Below, piece after piece: positions 34,501 through 46,297 of a stretch of 64,000 nucleotides of DNA (positions within the stretch are counted from its first letter, which is position 1; each line of letters opens with the position of its first letter). The notes under the pieces were generated by a model that saw only the letters and a list, made by a program, of their open reading frames with translations, was not told the origin of the DNA and searched no databases. Source of the DNA: Rhododendron vialii. Lineage: Eukaryota; Streptophyta; Magnoliopsida; Ericales; Ericaceae. The stretch covers positions 6,110,001 through 6,174,000 of the forward strand of contig NC_080565.1 in NCBI RefSeq assembly GCF_030253575.1, read 5' to 3'. The translations under genes and the position numbers were made by a program.

Positions 34501-37500
34501 GAATTCGATAATTACTAGATTTTACCTAGTTGACTAACTATGTAATAGGCAGAATCTCAAAGAAAACTAAGATACTTTTTTATATTAAGCATGTAGTAGT
34601 ATCCTGGTACCCATGTCCAAATATCTTGGATTGGTCCATGTATCCTACGAAAAGGAAACTAGTGAGTTAAACTGTTTAGTCCTTAACTCACTATATGACT
34701 CGAGACACATGTCCAAGTTCGACAATCGTCATCAGTTCAAGTAATATTGTAGAAAACAATGATGATAACCCTAGATGTTACTAGACCTTGATTCAATGAA
34801 AATAGAAAGAGAACAAACAGTAGCAGCAAAAAAAGGTCCTTGCATTTACAGTTCAACGTGCTAAGCTCAAAATCAATTTAACTGGCCGATGAAAGATGCC
34901 CATACCTTGCTCATTGAAAACCTTGCGAGGATAGGGAATAGCAAGATCATAGGAGCCCATGGCACTTGTTCGGTTTTCATCCACATAATCTTTGACCATT
35001 CTCAAAGTGTTGGTCACAAGGAATTTCTCTTGTAGGCTAACACCATCAAGCAATCGGATATTCAAGTGAACATCAGTTGACTGACTCGAAAAAGACTCTT
35101 GAACTTCAACTTTGTAATCCTTTATAGCATCCACCTTTTCATCTAGTACAGCTTCATTTGACTTGAAAGCAGTCACTTGAGAAGTTCCAGTTTTAACTTC
35201 CACTTCAACTTCGTCTTCCTTTAAACCTTTGGCTTTTTTATCTTGCACAGCTTCAGTTGCCTCATTGGCGATCAATTGAGAGGCTTCAACTATAACTTCT
35301 GAATGATGATCAACCACAGATCTAGAACTATAACAAGGACGATCAACTCCATCGTCAATTTGCTTTACTTCTACACTATTAAGTGCTTCTTTGGCTCTTG
35401 TAATTGAACCTGTGGATAGTACTGCCTCACCAACTTCTGGAACAAGGGCAGAAACTGACCCATCATTTTCCATCTCTGATCTATCCACTCCCCTAGCCTC
35501 AAAAATTTGGGGATGATTGTCAACATCAGGTGATGGAACATCCAAGCTTGAAGAACTTCCTTCCTCAAATTGAGCAGTATTAGAACTGTTGGTATGAAGT
35601 GGTTCCAATTTATTAGACGCAAGGGCAGCACTTAGGAAAGTTGCAGTAGTTTCCTGTAGTTGGTACAAGAAAACAAACCTCATTCCAAAGGAACTCTAGG
35701 ATGTAGTAATTGGGGAGCACGCAATCTATTATCTTCTGAAGTTGATTATGAATCAAGGACTATATTGGTGCCATAAACAACTAGTTTTTGCAATGGATAT
35801 TTTTGGTGTTTCCGAACTTCTGTTAGTTTTTGGATTAATATTTTTACTTTTTCAATTCGTCTTGACGAGTGGAATCGAAAAGGGTGATTTTTTTTATCAC
35901 AAGTTAAAAAAAAAAGTTCACTAAAGCAAAAATAAGCCAAAACAGATAGATTTTTTGGCTTATCTGTGTTATTTCTGAACTTATTTTCAAGTTTAGACCT
36001 CATTTTTTTACTTTTCTAATTTCTACCGCCAAAAAATAAAAAATTTGAAATCTTTTCACCAAAAAGCTCAAAAACCTTCACTAGCAGAAAATAGAAGCCG
36101 AATACAGAGGGAAAAAAAAGTTAAGAAAGGCCAAACACATTCCTCACGACCAGGTAGCACAGTGCAACTTATCCATAAACGCACCCAGGAAGAGCTTATT
36201 GTAATTTTTCAATCAAAATCCACCATTTGCCTAATATCCATTTAAGCAACCCAATCAACACAGAACAACACATTTCCACATTTTAAACCATTTTTTAGTT
36301 CTTTTTTCAAGGATTTTTTTAAACCAAACTTCTTGTTCGAGTAGAATTCACACTTTTACTTGAATTTAGAAGTATGATCACTAACATGGCCAATCCAAGG
36401 TCAATTAAAAAGATTGGCCTCCACAGGAGCTCAGAGTGTGGTTCAAACAGAGAGCACAGGAATCCCTACCACGAAATGTGATTTCTGCAGTATGACCCAT
36501 GCTCTTCAGATGTGCTGAGGAACAATAACAATCCTATGTAAAACATACCTGGATATGAAGACCCAACCATGCCTTCTCAAGAGTGGAAGCCAGAAGTTCA
36601 GCACCAACAAAGCCCTCTGCACATTCATTCAATTTCAAGAAACATATAATCGTCTTGCATGATTCCCCAAATCATTTTAAGGAAATATCATACCATTTTG
36701 CCAAAGTTGAGCTCCATTGTATCCAATAGCTGTTATGCAAGGTGCGGGTTTCTGTGGATCTATGCAGGTTGATGCAAGGATTACATGTTTCATTTTTTTA
36801 GATATTAACAAATGCTTAAGATCACTACTCACTGAAAACAAAACATAACAGCAAACGAATTTCGACAGCAAAATAAGGCCACGCAAGTGAGGACCGGAAA
36901 AGCATTTAATAAGGGAAAGATAATATTCCCCTGGAAAAATGAAGCTCAAAAGAAAAGATTTTGACGTGTTGCATTTTGAAGGATTTTTATGGAACAAAAA
37001 CTGGCCACCACAACAAAGAATTTACACAACACAAGAAGGCTAATAAGAAGCTGGATTGCATTCGAACAAATTAGTAGGAAAATATGTGGCAAACAATAGA
37101 AAAATAGTGGCCACAAATAAATTCCGCATCCCAAACAGTAATGAAACTGTTCGATTTAAAATGCGCTTTTGCCAGGAAGAGATGAGAACTCACATACAGC
37201 CACCAGGTACATTTCCGACATAACGCATCCTACCAATGCGGGGTATAAGTTCTTCACAACACTTGGTAGTTTGTTCCCTCTTATGGACTCGAGCTGGTTT
37301 ATACAATCTATAGAGATGGCTCCACCTCGCATGGCCCACACATATAGATTACACAAGAGTGAGCAACACATCTTTGTCACCGTTTTTATGCCAATACCCC
37401 ATTCAAATCAAAACAATTATTGCCAAGTCTAAGTATTCACTCCCAGTCCACGGCCTTTGTGTGGGTTCCAACAAATGGAAATGTTTTGGCCACATGAAAG

Positions 37501-39998
37501 GAAATGAAAATTATCTAATACTTGGAATGAGATCCAAAAGGTGGAACATAGCCAAGCCTATCATCATTACCTAAAAGAAGCCAATCTCATCTTCAACAGA
37601 AATTAGTATCTAAAAATTGAGCCAATATATGACTTTGAATACTTCATGAACAAATTTAGTATGCATAGATTTATTTTCCATGGAGATCATGAGAAGGGGA
37701 AGAGGAAACGAGAAAGAACAACACATACCGAGTTGATATATGGGAATAATATAGTCAAGTCATGTGATCTCCAGGAAAAACAATACAAAATTAACATACT
37801 ATGCTACAGGGGAAAAAACCTACCTAGCTAGTAGACAAAATATATGACGGCACCCATGTCTAGATGCATTAAAGACAGGAAACAGACATATTTCAGACTG
37901 CCTTTTTGGCTAATTAGCACGGAGAGAAACGTAAACTACTAAGCTCAATACCAATAAACAAGTAGGGAAGAATGGAATTAACTTCAGAATTTTAAGTATC
38001 TCATCCAATTTGAAAGGGAAAATGCCACACCATAGGATACATATTGCTGAAAAATTTTCTGCATCAGTACTCCCTTCAGTGATGTGCAATAAAATGCAGT
38101 ACTTCGATATTGACTCTGCCACCTAAAAGCAGCACGCAATTTATATGAACATGGGAATATGGGATACAAAAATAAAATACCACATATATGTTTAAAACAA
38201 TTATTGCTGCTACGTTCGGATCCAGGATTCGTGGAAGGGAAGGATGAAAAGGGCAATGAAATTGCTTGTACTTGTTTATTAATTATTACTTATAGATAAC
38301 CAAACAAAAAGATAAATTTGCAAGAAATGCATATCTGTTTTCTTCTCGTTTCAAAAGCAAAGAAAATAGCTTTCTCATTTATTTCCATTCTCCTTCCATT
38401 ACCCTTTATTCACCTCAATAAATCCTGGAAACAAACTAAGTGAAAAGAAAGGTTAAAAAAATAAAATAAAAAAGAGGAAAAGGAAGAAGAATGCTTTACC
38501 TTTGAATCCATCCATGTTGACTCTTGCAAATGAGTTGACTCCACATTGTCGCCTACAATTGCAAAATTAGAAGGGAATCAAGACATACATAACCAGAACA
38601 GGTACACTTGTACAGACATCAACAAGTTCCAGATCTAGAAGTACTAGGCATTAATTTATCCCTCATGGTGAAAAGCATTTGCTTGCGTAGTCCTAAAACA
38701 AGTGCATGAAAGGAAGTCGTTTTAACATTGTAGAATCACCAGCAAAGTGCAAATCATATGGAGAATGATATTTCTCACCCACCAAGCCTAATGACCATTA
38801 CGTCGTCAATAGTAGAGAAATTTAGATCTGAATAAATTTCGCTGTCACGTACTTCTGAGCTCCAACAGGCTAATGACAATCTTGCTTAAGCAGGATCTCA
38901 ATGCTAAGAATTCCATGTAACCTAACTAGTCTTGTTGTAGCTCGTAACATCATATGGCTAATAAAGTATGTCAAAACAACTGAATGAATAGCCCAGCCTA
39001 AACATCTAACCGTTTCTTCCATAATCTGTATATGTAACACATAGCAGCAGCCAGTGGCTACAGCAGCGTAATACTTTGTTAACCGTAATTGACACTCAAG
39101 AGGCATTATGATAGTGAGAAAATAAATATGTGAAAACAACTGAAAGAAAAGCACATCCTGTACAGGACCGACCATTCCTTCCATTCTTATTCCAGATACG
39201 TGTAACACATAGCAGCCTGTATCTACAACAGCCTAATACTTTATTCATCGAGACTCAAGCACAAAGAGATTCCCATGCAGAAAGAAGAGGCCCTTGAAAA
39301 CAGGGATGCACTCAAATTATCAGCTTCTATTGACCCTCAACAACCAATTACATAGATTTACTCGCGTATTCTACTCGTGCCTAGTCAACTTCGTCAACAG
39401 CTTCAGAATTGAGAACAATTGGCACAAGAAGAACGCCAAGCAGCTAGTGATTCAAGTATTTGATCCACTGGAGTGATAGATTCATAGATCGCAATATTTC
39501 AGCCGGAACTTGAGGTCGAGTTCTTTTTCTTTGTTGAGAAGAATGATGGGGAATTTAAAGGTCCTTTATGCCAAAGGAAGATTTTGGTCCAAGAATTATT
39601 TTTGGTATTATCACTAATGATTATCAACACTTAGTGAGATAGATTTATAAAAGTATTCTATTATGATATTTTGATGCTAATAGGTTTATGTTTTGAAGTG
39701 TTTCTAGGATTCTAGGATCCTTCTGTTGTTAGGATTATAGGGCTACTAATAATATCTCTCTTGATGTACTATTTAAGGTTGATTAAAAGCTGATAAGAAA
39801 AAAGGTTGATTACTAAGAAAATAGTTTAAGTTTGTTGCCTTGCGTTGGGCTGTGTCCTACCCATATATGAAATCAAATATCATGTGAAAAAGAATTACCT
39901 GAAATGTACACGACAAAAAGTTTCTTCTGCATTTTGGCCTCAGCAATTGCACCAGAAATAGAACCACTATAAGCCAGAGCTGATATAGAATTTTCCAT
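29988..39998 (-). CDS. PUX11: UAS/UBX-domain protein, plant PUX11 type (CDC48 adaptor)
   Basis: Eight coding exons, all in phase: 39998-39899, 38552-38500, 38122-38041, 36759-36694, 36616-36549, 35653-34906, 31321-31046, 30205-29988, giving 536 residues. Exons 1-5 (residues 1-123) encode a thioredoxin-like UAS domain (KKLFVVYISG, SKYCILLHI, APCITAIGYNGAQLW, LEKAWLGLHIQ). A poorly conserved acidic linker follows. The UBX domain (about 317-396) opens LNIRLLDGVSL, carries IPYPRKVF in the FPR-turn position and ends HALIVVPRNRS; a Ser/Gly/Asn-rich tail follows (ending in TAG at 29988-29990). Known: UBX domains dock on the CDC48/p97 N domain and direct it to ubiquitinated clients. Splice sites are GT/AG. 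Intron 6 (34905-31322) is 3.6 kb and carries MITEs and an AC microsatellite. No lesions. Confidence 0.92.
31537..31573. repeat. (AC)n microsatellite in UBX-gene intron 6
   Basis: About 18 uninterrupted AC units. Likely length-polymorphic. Confidence 0.95.
31669..32107. mobile_element. PIF/Harbinger-like MITE, 439 bp, in UBX-gene intron 6
   Basis: Ends GAGCATCCGCAATGG and, at the other side, GGATGCTC, with TAA on both sides (31666-31668, 32108-32110). End motif and 3-bp target duplication match the element at 43670-44167. Confidence 0.65.
33441..33663. mobile_element. MITE-like element B, in UBX-gene intron 6
   Basis: Inverted ends TGCTGTGTTTGGATGAGTTTTTGA and the reverse complement of TCAAAAAGCAATCCATACAAAGCA. 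Relative of 28511-28668. It contains a GA tract near 33533-33556. Confidence 0.55.
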
Positions 39999-40707
39999 CT
40001 GTTTTTATATTAAATAATAAGAATATTTAGGAGATATGGGAATTCCCCCCGGAGAGAGACATTACACAGAAAGCTCATATGCAGGTATGCAATTCAATTC
40101 ATGGATGACATTCAAAGTTTGAGGATGAAAATTTTACATGTTGACCAGACTTTGTTTTTACCTTACACAAATCTTAAAAAGGACTATTTCAGAGTCTACA
40201 GGGAACTCAGTGTCGAAATAAATGCTGTAGAAGTAAATAACTGAACAAGCATAGTCTAAAAAGCAACTAGGCAACGTGACACAAAATAACAAGAAAGAAA
40301 AAAGGAAGACAATTAGGGTTGGGTCTGCTTGCTCCAGCTGCAAAAAAAAACTCAGCACCCTTGGGAAAAAATATTGATCCTCCCAAAATGAACCTCAAGA
40401 TTTTAAATTCCATTTCATAGCAAGGGATGACAATGATAAATTATTATAGTAAAACAAGAAAATAGCTACTGCTAATTTTGGTACTCAATTAATGAGAAGG
40501 TTGCATCATTTTGATCATGAAAATATTGAGATAAATTTTAGTGTGCTAACACTTGGCAATATAAGCAACCAAAACGAGACCAAGCATTTCAGGGGAAGGT
40601 CAACAAATAAGATTTTTACCTCAAACATAAGCAAAAAACTCAGAACTCAAAACAATACATAATTGAATCATTATCAGAAGTCTTCACTGGTGAAAAACAA
40701 GAACTCA

Positions 40708-41580
40708 GTTCTGCTCGTTTGAGCCAATTGGAGGTCTTCCCCCCTCGAAGTGGGACTCTTGTCTCTCATATTTCTATTTTAATAGGTTTTACAAGTAGGT
40801 TTGTATCAACTGCAAGATGTAGTGCATTCACTACACAAGGATATACATACAAGACATGAAGGCAATTATCTTGAAGATGATCAAGAGCACCAACCAGTTC
40901 AATAAATCTCTTAATGTGATTAAGATGTGGATCAAAGACTAAAGTTGGAAGAGAGAAAATTGATTCTCATGAGTATAGTTGATTATCAAAGACGATATAC
41001 CAATTAGGGCTGCCCACACCTTGCTCAAACTCTCTAAGGCTTGCTTGCTATTTCGAAGTTCGCAAAAATAAATGAAACATTAGTGAGAATCAAAGACTAG
41101 CGCGCAAGTCCATCAAACTCTATTTTCAAAAGGCAAGTAGTTCATCCTATAGAATCTCTATCTTACAAATTTGGGTCCTGGTGGATGTTGCGAAAAGCCC
41201 ACTCTTGAGAGCAACTTTAATCGTGAAGGGGAAACATTCTTACGCACATATTGGTTAAAAAAAATTGTATTTGTTTTACAAATATTACAAATCAGGAAAT
41301 GGTAGGAGTGAGTTATGGTAACAGGGATAGATACTAGAATAAGTTAGTTTTCCTATCTCTAGGGTAATAAGTTAGTGAAAGGTTATCTTTTCTTGTATAA
41401 TACCACGTTAGTTTATCACTAAGAAGACTTTGAATATTACTAAAAGTCTTCTACTCCGAAGAACAGGAGGTCGGTTCTCCTCGAATTGAGCCAATTAGAG
41501 GTCTTCCCCCTTGAAGAGGGGCTCTTCTCTCCTTTTTTTTTTTTTTTATATTTAGTTTTCAAAGATAGGTTCGTATCAGT
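40708..41580. repeat. Pair of diverged direct repeats, possible LTR remnants
   Basis: About 100 bases near 40715-40805 (TGAGCCAATTGGAGGTCTTCC ... GTAGGTTTGTATCA) recur at 41487-41573 (TGAGCCAATTAGAGGTCTTCC ... ATAGGTTCGTATCA). The layout (GTATCA close to the repeat end) recalls Copia LTR ends next to a primer site, but no coding domain is visible. It lies in the presumed leader intron of the UBX gene. Confidence 0.4.
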
Positions 41581-42100
41581 TTGCCAATGCTTCTGCTGCT
41601 GCTTTTAGTCCGAAATCAGCTTTCTAAGTTTCTTAGAATTACTAATTATGCTATTATATTTTGGTTTGCAGAATCAAATTCTGTAAAACCTAAAGTTTTG
41701 ACTCCCCTATAGAATCTCTACAATGCCTAATTATCTCTCAACGAGATGATTCATTTCTCTCTCATATCATTAACTCCAAGGACTCATTTGATTGACCGCA
41801 GTACCACACTAATAGTGCGAGGATAAACCCATAGGAGGAGTAACTCCACCAGATTATAGTGAGGGGATTTCATATTACACAACCTTCCCCCCACCACCCA
41901 CCCCCCCCCCCAGAAGTACTTTGGTAGCCCATGTCGTGTGGGATTAGTTGTCCAATAGATATGTGATCCTCCTACCAGGTGTTGCACGCCGGATTTCTGG
42001 ACCTCTAAGATTTGTAATCCAAATCCAATCGAATGCTCTAATCCAGTCAAGCAAATGGGGCAAAAGTATTTTTGCATGATCTCAACCTTAAGTATTACAA

Positions 42101-42461
42101 AAGCTAGAAATCACAAACAAGCCAGAGAGAGAAATTTATTTTGTAACAACAATAAAAACCCACAGATTGTACTCTCAAGTTACTGAGAAAGAACGATGAA
42201 ACAGATTATGACGCACAAGTTACGAATATTCAACAGCATATCAACACACCAAAATCAAGAAAAAATACTTAATGAGAAAAACAATATACCCAAAATACCA
42301 TATACAATAACTCAAACTCTCAGTACTCCAAAACCTAGAAATCACAACCAAGCCACAGAGCAAAATTCTTTCATAACAACAATAAGAACTCACAAATTGT
42401 ACACTCAAGTTACCAAGAAAGAACGATGAAACAGAATCTGAGACAAAAGTTACGAATACTA
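42101..42461. repeat. Near-tandem duplication of about 125 bp
   Basis: GAAATCACAAACAAGCCA... through GAACGATGAAACAG... (42108-42230) recurs at 42339-42461, offset about 231 bases, with several differences. It is just inside the presumed first intron of the UBX gene. Confidence 0.75.
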
Positions 42462-42667
42462 TATCCCGGTTGTTAACTTCAAGACCTGGGACCCCGGAAT
42501 TTCGAGGTGCGTGCAAATTGGCCCGGACATCAAATTATAAAAAAAAATAAAAAATACAAGTTACTATATCCCGATCAACAACAACAACATAAAAAGAATA
42601 CGATATCAAAGTTAAGTATGGGTCATATGGGATACGTTAAAAAATGCAGAGAGAGAGAGAGAGAGAC

Positions 42668-42815
42668 CTGGCCAAAGAAGAGCAGTAATATGTCGAGCAA
42701 TTGAACTGGGTTTTTTTTTTTCCCCAAAATCACAAAACCCTCCTCTGGCTTCAGAGATCGGCAATGGAAAACAAACGAAATTTTCCTGCCCTTGAAGATG
42801 AACAAAAGTAATCGG
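42668..42815 (-). other. Probable untranslated first exon of the UBX gene
   Basis: The UBX coding sequence starts directly after an acceptor (TAAAAACAG|ATGG at 39998), so an upstream leader exon is needed. Minus strand 42815-42668 ends TTTGGCCAG|GTCTCTCTCT, a good donor followed by a CT run. Upper boundary is a guess. Confidence 0.35.
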
Positions 42816-43113
42816 TTCACCGTTATACCGTGACGGGTCGCAACGGATATTCCGGTTCAGTCCACAACCCGGTTTAGGATCTGAGTGGGAAATAAATAAG
42901 GGGAATTTTCACTTACGCCCCTTTACTTTGAGCGAAAATCACTTATACCCTCCCTACTCAACTTTTAGATATGTACACCCTCGAACTAACCAGTAAAGTG
43001 AGACTAGTTATGTTTCCGTCAAAACTGACGGAAGAATAACGTATGCGGATGTGTCGGAATTTTTCCAATCGAAGACATTAATAACTTGACAATATTACCC
43101 TTGTTAGATATTA

Positions 43114-43327
43114 CTCTCTCCGTCTTTAAATAAGTGTTCGGTGCGCAAAACTAAGCTTTACAAAATATGCATAGTTTTTATTAAAAAATTTAATTTTTTT
43201 CCACAATATAATAGAACTCATTGCTATCTATTGATTTGTGGAAAAAAAATAATTTTTTAAACGAAACAAATGTATTTTTTTGAAAGCCTAGTTTTGCGCG
43301 CCAGACACTTATTTAGGACGGAGGGAG
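43114..43327. mobile_element. Stowaway MITE (Tc1/mariner), 214 bp
   Basis: Ends CTCTCTCCGTCTTTAAATAAGTG and CACTTATTTAGGACGGAGGGAG (inverted), flanked by TA on both sides. This is the classical Stowaway terminus. Confidence 0.93.
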
Positions 43328-43669
43328 TACGAATCATGTGAGTCCTTATTTGGAAAGTGGCAGCTACTCACCGTCACTGTTTTTTTTTCCTTTTTTGAGC
43401 ATACAAATTTCTCTCAGTAGAACCGGATTTGTTTGTTAGAGAGGGAGAGAACCTAATTTCTTTGTTTGATTTCTACACAAGTCTTTTTGAGTTTCAAGAA
43501 ATATGACCCTAGATCATAGAGTCAACCTCGCATTTGACCAAAAGAAAACATTGACTTGGTTAAACATGTCGTACGCAAGGTTTGACCATTTACTCTTTGC
43601 ATCCATACTATGCGCCCAGCACATGGCATGTGGAGATAGGTGTCATACGCAAGGTCAAAGGTGACCTTA

Positions 43670-44167
43670 GAGCATCTTCACTCGTTACTCAAATTTATTA
43701 TCTAAATTTGAGTAAATATTTGGATAAAAGCTTAATTTGGTATGAAGGCTTCCCCGTCAAGAACTCATGTACTTTTACTCAAATCTCATTCTTTCACCAC
43801 CATTACCATCATTGCCACCACCACCAAAATCCCAGTCGCCTCCATCTCCACTCCTTGCGATCTGGTGTTGCAATCTGGCTTCAAGTCCCTCTCCTTCCTT
43901 TTGCAAACAAATCTGGTGTTGTGATCTAGGAGCTGTGGTGAGGGCTCGACGACCTAGGGTTACAACCCACCAACTCTTGCTACCAAAATATAGCCCTTGA
44001 AATTTTGGGTAAAAGCTTTGGTTCATATTAGATTTGGTGAAACATTTGAGTAAAACTCAAATTTGGGATAGGTTTGGCCGTTTGGGCAAGGAGTGGAGGA
44101 GATTTTTGGGTGATTTTTACTCAAATTTGAGTTTGAGTCAAGATTTGAGTAAGGAATGGAGATGCTC
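43670..44167. mobile_element. PIF/Harbinger-like MITE, 498 bp
   Basis: Ends GAGCATCTTCACTCGTTACTC and, reversed, GAGCATCTCCATTCCTTACTC. Flanks are TTA on the left and TTC on the right, so the 3-bp target duplication is diverged. The interior has no transposase. Confidence 0.7.
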
Positions 44168-45134
44168 TTCATACATAACCAACGTTTGACCGGAAATTTT
44201 TTGTCACTGATAGCATAGTCTTCTAATTCATCGTAAGTGTAGTGTTCAGGCTATAGGAATCTTCGACGACCAACCGGCCTAAGACCCTTTGAACCGATTC
44301 GATTCTCATCTTTTGCTTATAAATAGAGCCTTTTGACCTTTGGGTAAATGGAGAATAATTCTATTTTGGGTGGAAAGAGAAGGAATTTTAAACGAGAGAA
44401 ATGTGACAGAAAAAAAGATAGGATATGATAGTAAAGTATCGTACAAAAGAGATACACACAAGAGAATCTAGCTAGTGTAATTACTTTTGAGTCGTAGTCA
44501 AGAATTCTTGTAGGTTTATTGATTATTGTTTGACACTTTGACATGAGCATTGAAGAATGGCTTGATTGATCCAAAAGCTTGAAAAGAGGTGAGAAAAAGC
44601 TTCTTTCTCTCACCACCGATCTTAGTTTTCGCTCGGAAACAGAACTCCAACCAGTGATCGTCACAACCGCAGTGGGAGGTCCCTTCATCATTGCGCGCAG
44701 AAAGCACCATGACGGAACTTCCGCCGTCGGTGGCTCTTCCTGGAGAACTTCCTCCACCAAACCAGGAGTACCTCACCGTGAGCAACACTCATGAGCGTAC
44801 ATCTGGCTCCTTGAGCAACGCCTCAATGAGAAGGACGATGTCATCGATCGAGTACTCCATCCAGGAGATCCTTTATAACAATAAACAAGAACTGCGAGTC
44901 GGCATTGCACTTACTTGTCGATCAAGGGGGGAAAAAAAACATTGCACATGACATACGGAGTATATACTTGTCGATCAAGGAAAAAGGAAAACATGGCACC
45001 TGACACCAAAGACTAATGAGCATAAAATAATGCGAAAGGAAAAATTATTATGGTGGCCTCGACACGGCAGAAGGTCTCCAAGACGACTCAGCATAAAAAA
45101 AATTAACTTCAGGAGTATTCAATATCCCATGAAC
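44168..45134. other. Intergenic, no assignable gene
   Basis: GC-richer stretch 44560-44880. Its minus-strand reading includes DDIVLLIEALLKEPDVRS followed by a stop, which may be a relic of coding sequence, but I cannot name it. No splice-consistent gene found. Confidence 0.35.
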
Positions 45135-45303
45135 GAGAATAACTTACTCATGGATGAGCCGTGAATAAGTTATTTACGGAAGCGTTAAATCTCGGCCGTC
45201 TAAAAGTATTTTGGACGGTCGTGATAAGCCCTCAATAGTGTTTATAAATGGGCTTATCATTACCAATTTTGTCCATCTTTTGTACATAATTTACTTTAAT
45301 TAG

Positions 45304-46297
45304 TTGATATTGCACGGAGTTTGTGTTTTTGGTCCTTACATGTTAAAGGGTAGAAAACAAGGCATTTCGTACGCCAAGGAAACCAATCCGGGATCATCCA
45401 AAGAGTCAAGACCATGTGGCATCCCGCCACCAAGTCCCAAGGAGCATGTAAAGAAGGGTCGAAGGCTATTCGGGGCATCAAAGGGGCCGTTGGAAAGAAG
45501 AAAACAATTTGGAAGTTTTCTGCCAGCAATGTACCGGTACCGCGGATCTGTGGTACCTGTATAACTCGGACAGATTTGGTCCAAAATGCTGAGAAACAAG
45601 ACTTGTACCGGTACCGAGATTTCATGGTACCGATACAACCTGGAAAAAATCTGCTTTTTGCGCCCGACTTTTGTAGCTTTCTAGGGGCATTTAAGACTTT
45701 TGTAACTCATTTTTAAGGGGCTATAAATACCCCCAGGCCTGATTGGGGTAGGTTATCTTTCATTTTTGCACTTTCTCTCTCTACCTCCATTAATAGAGCT
45801 CCAACCTCTCTCCTCATTCATGTTTTGAACAAGGATTTTAGGTACGATCTAATTACTTTCAAAGCTTTTCGCCTTCATTAAAGTTGTAGGGAATCTTCTC
45901 CTCTTCGAGGATCTTGTATTTATTTTGAATTTAATCAATGTTTAGTTTTCTCCTTCTCTTTACCCTTGCTCATTTCATGTCTTCTTTCGATATGTGTGAG
46001 TAGTGTAGTAAGGTTAGGTTGTGGGATGGTTAGCATCCCGTAACCATGGGTGTTGCTTGCTCTTCTCTTGTAAAACTTCATTTTCTAGCTTAAGCATGTG
46101 TTAGGGTTGATTTTATGTATCAAAACTTAGAGGTGTTAATCTTCTTGATCAAATGTAGGCAAGGGTTAGGCTACTTGCCACATTTGATACTTGAAGCTAT
46201 GTCCTTCTTTGTGTTTGTCTAAATGTCTCAAAAGAACCCTAGACTTGCTTAACATCCTTGCTAAAAAGAGAGGAATCAAGCTTACCTTTGTGTTAGG
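45304..46297 (+). mobile_element. LTR-like sequence, left part (interrupted)
   Basis: Plus strand with a TATA box GGCTATAAATACCCC (45721) followed by a pyrimidine-rich leader typical of plant LTRs. It is interrupted at 46298 by the solo LTR and appears to resume at 49499-49770, where GGATGCGCTCCCTGTGGATT resembles the region near the end of some plant LTRs or leaders. Exact outer limits and target duplication were not found. Confidence 0.45.

Noticed and set aside
43582..44026. Overlapping frames of 77-115 residues on both strands
   Set aside because: They fall inside the PIF/Harbinger-like MITE at 43670-44167 and have low-complexity Pro/Ser/His content.
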